DNA of 64,000 nucleotides from Alviniconcha marisindica (taxonomy: Eukaryota; Mollusca; Gastropoda; Provannidae): NCBI GenBank assembly GCA_018857735.1, contig JABMCL010002757.1:513501-577500 (forward strand). Direction: 5' to 3'. Positions 59,022 to 64,000 of this stretch are shown here, one piece after another. Below the pieces are notes generated by a model. The model was not told the DNA's origin. It saw nothing but the letters and a program-made list of their open reading frames with translations, and ran no database searches. The position numbers and the translations under genes were made by a program. Each line of letters starts with the position of its first letter. Position 1 is the first letter of the stretch.

Positions 59022-61222
59022 CTGACCAATTTGGTGATAGCATGCTCTCTATACACTGTTGATGTGCTCTCCCGTGGTCAGGACATGATCAGAGGTAACC
59101 CCGAGACTCTTCATCTTTGAAGACAACCTAATTTGACAGCAACAACAATAACATCCATTCCAACCCTAGACAGAACTGATGGCTTGCCAAGCACCATCGC
59201 CTCTGTCTTGTCCTCACTGAGTTTAAGTTTATTCTGAGGGGTCCTGTCTTTGATATCAGACACGCGAGTAGTTATGTAAAAGTTTGTCCAGTTGGGATGG
59301 GGCTCTGGAGGCATGCAGTTCAGAATCATCAGCATAACAGTGGTATAAAACAACACTCGAATGGATGAAGGAGACCATGGGGAGGGTGAACAAGGTGAAC
59401 AACACAGGGCCCTGAAATGAGCCCAGAGGTAAACCGTACAAAAGCGGATATGACTGTGACATCTTTCCATCACCTGAAACAGATTGGGTACGTCCAGAAA
59501 AGTATGACCAAAAATCAGCCCGAAGCAGTTCCAGAAACCCCAAATGTACAGTGCAGTCTTCTTAATAAAACTTCGTGATCCTTGGTGTCGAATGTCTACG
59601 ACAGACCTAACAAACCCAGCATGGACACTTTTCCCTCGTCAGCTGACCTAAGCAGGTCGCTGACCACCTTAAGCAAGGCTGTTTCTGTGGAATGATTGGC
59701 TCGGTAACCAGACAGAGGTGGTTCAAGGAAGTTAATGCCAAGAGTTGAAGTTGTTTGCTGAAATGATCACCTTTATAAAATTGAAAAATTTAGACGGGCC
59801 GTAACATTTTCAACTCGTTGGGGTCATGACCTGCCTTCTTTGATAACGGTTTGATTATAGCCTGCTTGAAAGCTGTTTCAATCAGTGAAACATTTGAACA
59901 GTTTTGACAGCAGTGACGACCTCATCAATTAGTTCTTTCATGATGTTGGGATTAGATCAGTTTCTGAATTCTTTGGTGGGCATTTCAAGATCGTCTCTCG
60001 TACCGCTTTTAATTTCTGTGACAGGTTCAAACTGATTCAAAGGCTGGCTCTAAGAAACCGTTTCATGCCAAAAAGAGTCCGATTCCAAACCACAGCCAAG
60101 TACATCAGTATTCTCGCGGAGCTTACCAGTCTTCAAGAAAGTTAGCAAACGTGTAAAGCAAACCATGCTTTGGGAGGTCGGGTGTAGGAGAAGATCCCGA
60201 TCAGCCCAGTAGAGTTCTTGCTTAGCAGTCTCCAGCGAAGCGCAATGCAGTGGAGCGTTATGGGACATACCGTGTTACAATAATCGGAGCGTGCGTATTA
60301 AGGAGCTCCCTTATCACTGTGTTAAGGTGTCCACTAGGTACTCGGGGTCTTCACAGGGAACAGAATTTTGCTGAAGGCTGAGAGGCCGCCACTTTTCAAG
60401 GCCTTCAGGTCAATGCCTCTCACGTTCGGCTGACAGTCAGCCTTTTCTTGTCTATATAGCTTCTTGTGCGTGAGATTAATATGGCACGCTACCAAATAGT
60501 GGTTGGAAATCAGCTTGTCCTGGACATCCACATTCGAGCCTATGATCGGGATACAAGCCAGTCCATAAAGCGTGGTTGAGAGTGTGTTGATAAAAGGCAT
60601 GCATATCACCTGAACTGATCATCGTCATTTTGTCAGGGTGTTCACAGTTGTCGAAATGAATATTAAAATCTCCTGCACTCAAGAGTGAAAAGCTGCATGT
60701 TAACTTATTGGTTTGAAACGAAGAAGTTGAAGTTGAAAAGCATGGTCTTGCTGCTTCACAGAGTCTCGCAGACCTTTGCGTCGCATGGACGGGACGAGCG
60801 TAAAAGCTAAGCACTAGAACAGAAACACGTGCCCCTTTCCATAAAGACATAAAAAAGGCTTCAGTGTCACTTCAACACCGGTAAGATTCGCCCTGTCGGT
60901 CTCTTTCTGTTGGCCCCTGAACCATTTCCCCCCCTCTCTCCCTCTCGCCCTCTGTCCTCCCCACCAATAGTCTATTTGAGTCAAAAGACACAAAAGGTAA
61001 AACAAATCGCTCTTAATGAATAAATTACAAACAACAAAACAACGTTTTTTTGTTTTGGCTTTTACTTTTTTACTTTTTATATCTTAACGCTGCCAGTCAA
61101 CGTTGTTTAGTCTTTCAGATTTTTTCTTTTCAACTTGCAACTATTTCCGTGGGAGTTCGAGTCACTTATATTGGAGGAAAGCTGCGACAGGGGCGCGCTG
61201 TCTATCCTGATTACTCCGTACC

Positions 61223-63198
61223 CTAGCCGAACGAGGACACATAGAGGGTGATAAGAAAGATGGTGTTGGCCACAAAGGCCACAGTGAACAAGACCCAGTC
61301 CAGTTGATGTGCTTTCAAAGGAAAGGTCAGTTTGGATGCAACTTCACTCGCTTTTGATGCGCGTACAAAAGCCAGCGGAGCGCACGTGGGAAGATACGAT
61401 TTGACGTGGATTCTTGGTTTCGGGATCTTACTCGGGTTCTGTTCGGACGCCGTTATACATTGGCTTGCACTATTACTAGATACCCGACGGCCGTCCTTCG
61501 GTTCCGTATCGTCGGTCTTCTGCTCACTACGACGAGATGCAGATTTCACGCCCTCTGCCGCGGCATCAGTGGATTTTGTGGACTCGTCTTTCCATTGGTA
61601 GGTGACCTCTTCGGAGATGTCGTAACTGCCTGTTGCTGCCTGCTCGCCGTGGAACCGCCTGAGGACGAAAAGGGTGGCAAGGAGGACGAGGAGGCTTTCC
61701 ACCATGACAACCACGAGGAGCAGCATGCTGTTGGGTACACTCTCCAGCCCGCGAGGCATCATGCTGCTGAAGAACCTGCAACACCAGAAATTGAGTGCAA
61801 ATACTGTTTTGTCTGAGAGGTGTAACAAGATGAAGAAGTACACATGATGCATATTTATTCTGGAAACCCTTTGACGTTCAAACTGAACCTATTTTGACGT
61901 ATGCAGCAGGTGTGGCTGGAGGGCAGAAGATGTTAAGCAAACTGAAACAAGATAATGTATCTGCTAAATTGACTGTCGAATTTCTCTAGGCTAAGCACAT
62001 CATATTATTCGTTTACGTTGCTTTGCCATTTGAGTTTTAGTCAAGACAGATTCGCCATCAGATTTTTGTTCAAGACAGCTCAGTATTGTTTATTTACATG
62101 CGGCTGTGTGTGATGGAAAGTTGATTAGACCGGTAACCGATAACCCCCTCCCCTAAAATGTGCCCCCCCCCCACACATACACATTTCCACACACACTGAT
62201 CATTTATTACACGCTCGCAGACAACACACACACACACACGCGCGCACGCACACACACACACAAACGCACACACTCAACGAACATCTGCTTGCGACTCTCC
62301 TGTTACTGTTTGAAATGATAGCCACAGTCTGAGAATGCATGGCCTCGCACTGTTGACCTCGCATTACTATGATCATGGTGGTTTTGAACATGTCCAGCTC
62401 CAGTATCGTCACTATCATCATCATCATCATCATTGCCATCGCTCTCTGCTCAAACGGATGCACACATATCGGCCCACCAAAAAGTATTAGTCCTGTATAA
62501 AGATAGACACAACAATAACCAAACGTGACTGACCCGATGTAGACGGAGTTGGAGACGAAGATGGTGACGAGGAAGGAGACCTTCTCCCCGGACTGCAGCG
62601 GCACGAGGAAGACCAGGGCGTTCATGTAGGACGTCAGCACCATGGGCAGCACCAGACACACCGTGTAGAACGTCGTCTTGCGGCGCAGCGACAGCACCAC
62701 TTCCGGGTGCAGCTCGCCCTTCAGACTGAAAAACCTAGTCGACACTTGAGTGAGGTGCCACTCCGTGCTGAAAGCCAGGGACGCGGCAAGCGACTCGTCA
62801 TAGTTCTGCTCGTACATCTCCCAGCTCAGCTTGGAAAAGGAGACAATCTTGATGATGCAGGTCTGCTCGTCAAATGGGTAGCTTGTCAGGTCCATAGGGC
62901 ACGTGGTCTCCAGCAAAATAGGAATGTCGGCCTCCACAGTCCCGTTGTCGTGCAAGTAGATGATCTTTGCCTCGTCCATGAGGTTTCTCAGGTCCATAGA
63001 ATTGGCGACATACAGCTGGGGGTTCCAGATGGACTCGGCATTTAGTTGTATACTATCGACTCCTTCGTAGTGAGATTTGTTCCACGACATTGCTTCGTCA
63101 TGCCACGCCAGTTCCAGGTAGAGGCTGGTTTTCACGGTCTGTCGCACATCGTTGAATTCCAAGATGGACATTACTGTGATACTGGAACGCAGCGGCAC
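61223..63198 (-). CDS. Divergent nicotinic-type Cys-loop ion channel subunit (3' part)
   Basis: Two exons, 62534-63198 and 61223-61775, join in frame (GG/G) for 405 residues to TAG. Exon 1 gives the ligand-binding domain: WHDEAMSWN (loop D), IWNPQLYVANS (loop A), a canonical Cys-loop with 13 residues between cysteines (CPMDLTSYPFDEQTC), then M1 and most of M2. Exon 2 completes M2, then M3, an intracellular loop of about 100 residues and M4. M2 reads GEKVSFLVTIFVSNSVYIG: the -1' Glu points to cation selectivity, but 9' is Val instead of the near-universal Leu. Loop C lacks the paired cysteines of alpha subunits, so it is probably not a classical acetylcholine-binding alpha face. Signal peptide and first strands lie beyond the window. 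Such expanded, divergent subunits are common in molluscs. Confidence 0.92.
61776..62533 (-). other. Intron of the Cys-loop channel gene
   Basis: The donor gtcagt is at 62533 and the acceptor gttgcag at 61776. It splits the M2 helix coding sequence after Tyr-Ile. It holds CA/CG microsatellite (62222-62275) and a short TCA tract near 62415-62432. No other element. Confidence 0.85.
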
Positions 63199-64000
63199 CT
63201 TGGGGCAAAGAAAAACGAAAGGAGTATTAGCGGAACAAAAGCAGCAGCTGCTTCACCACCTTGTGTATGTGTCTCGCGTAGTCGCCAGCATATTCTTCCT
63301 CAACGGCCTACCAAACTAACAACCAGTTCACATGCAAGTCATTAACGTATATATCCAGACATGCCCCAAAGTAAATATCCACCTACCACGTTAGCAAATG
63401 AAAAAGGCTCTGAATAATAGAACGGTTGGTAGGTGTTGCAGGTATTGATTTCGCATTTGCTTTTTCATTTGACCCTATTATCATGAATCTAGAATCTGCC
63501 TGCGCAAAGTAGAACGAAACGCGCAAACGATGTTTTTTCACACATGCAGATCCTGTGGTTTGCTAAATATTGATTTTTGGGTCCTTCGGTGCTCGCAATA
63601 AACAGTTTAACCAGAGAAGCACTGTTTCCGTCAGACTTGTCTTGTTTGACTGCACGCGCGAAAAACACCATTTGCGCTTTTCGAATTAGATCTGAAGACA
63701 GCTGGCGCTGTTACCATGCCAAATCTTATTACTTATAGTCTGCTAGTCGAGACCCACGCGTGGCAAGACTGGCAAGATAGTTGCTGTTAGACGTTGAGTT
63801 GTCTCCGAAAAGGTGCCTATGCTGGAGGGCACTGGGGTCACGGAAGGTGGGGTGGGGGGGGGGGGGGGGGTCGCAGGGAAACTATACCTATCGCGTTACT
63901 GTCATCTCCATCCCGAGTCTGCAGTACGAAGGTCAACGATGTCAATCATTGAAGAGTTTTTTCTTTAAAAAAATAAAGGGGGGGCGGGGGGGGGGGGTGG
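63199..64000. other. Upstream intron of the channel gene, no exon found
   Basis: The exon at 63198 has acceptor tttctttgccccaag, so more coding exons must lie upstream. None is recognised before the window ends. Poly-G runs lie at 63850-63871 and 63979-64000. Confidence 0.5.

Larger units (their letters stand above)
57270..60850 (-). pseudogene. Degenerate CR1/L2-group LINE with endonuclease and RT remnants
   Basis: Read on the minus strand: an endonuclease segment with SAGDFNIHFD (about 60670) and SNHYLVACHINLTHKK (about 60480); then reverse transcriptase with LPLGSFQGPVLFTLFT (about 59420) and the catalytic box as CYADDSELH (about 59330); then LDYCDARLNGL and KLQRKVQKCAVCLVLR, HWLPVQQRI; and finally KQYGERAFSKFAP..LW with LPPTLRELAATSSFKSSLK (about 57970-58060) and a 3' UTR ending near 57270. 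Frameshifts and stops are many, so it is dead. The 5' end (ORF1) is missing. It carries a TA microsatellite and a 43-bp array inside its coding region. Confidence 0.9.

Overview
This window is animal nuclear DNA: intron-rich genes with GT-AG splicing, many CA/GT and GA microsatellites, tandem arrays, tRNA-derived SINEs, and decayed LINE and DNA-transposon copies. Gene content and repeat style suggest a lophotrochozoan invertebrate, most likely a gastropod mollusc. The organism is an inference; the gene structures were read directly.

Layout. (1) 363-15686 (+): the last 18 coding exons (852 codons plus stop) of the nuclear-pore membrane glycoprotein NUP210/gp210, then a long 3' UTR with a poly(A) signal at 18755. 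(2) 19.4-24.5 kb: a 55-bp tandem array and a tRNA-derived SINE split by a TTAA-flanked, THAP-encoding element that looks like the Kolobok class. (3) 51775 down to 24567 (-): a secreted reprolysin (M12B, ADAM/ADAMTS-like) metalloprotease in 11 small exons whose phases all agree: signal peptide, prodomain, RAKR cleavage site, full zinc motif, Met-turn. Its introns hold most of the satellites, SINEs and a foldback MITE. (4) 57.27-60.85 kb (-): a degenerate CR1/L2-type LINE; 3' ends of related LINEs lie elsewhere. (5) 63198 down to 61223 (-): two exons of a divergent nicotinic-type Cys-loop channel subunit, with its N-terminal exons beyond the window.

The most unusual feature is a recurring pattern. 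Several intronic minisatellites in both NUP210 and the metalloprotease gene appear to be tandem expansions of the exon-intron junction next to them. The best cases are the donor at 3970, the acceptor at 8096, both junctions of the exon at 31282-31381, and the acceptor at 26266. Each array therefore carries many copies of a splice-site-like sequence beside the real one.

The three genes show no functional link: one is a structural nuclear-pore protein, one an extracellular or secretory-pathway protease, and one a membrane ion channel. Long ORFs inside the arrays are by-products of repeat period and base composition and are not annotated as genes.
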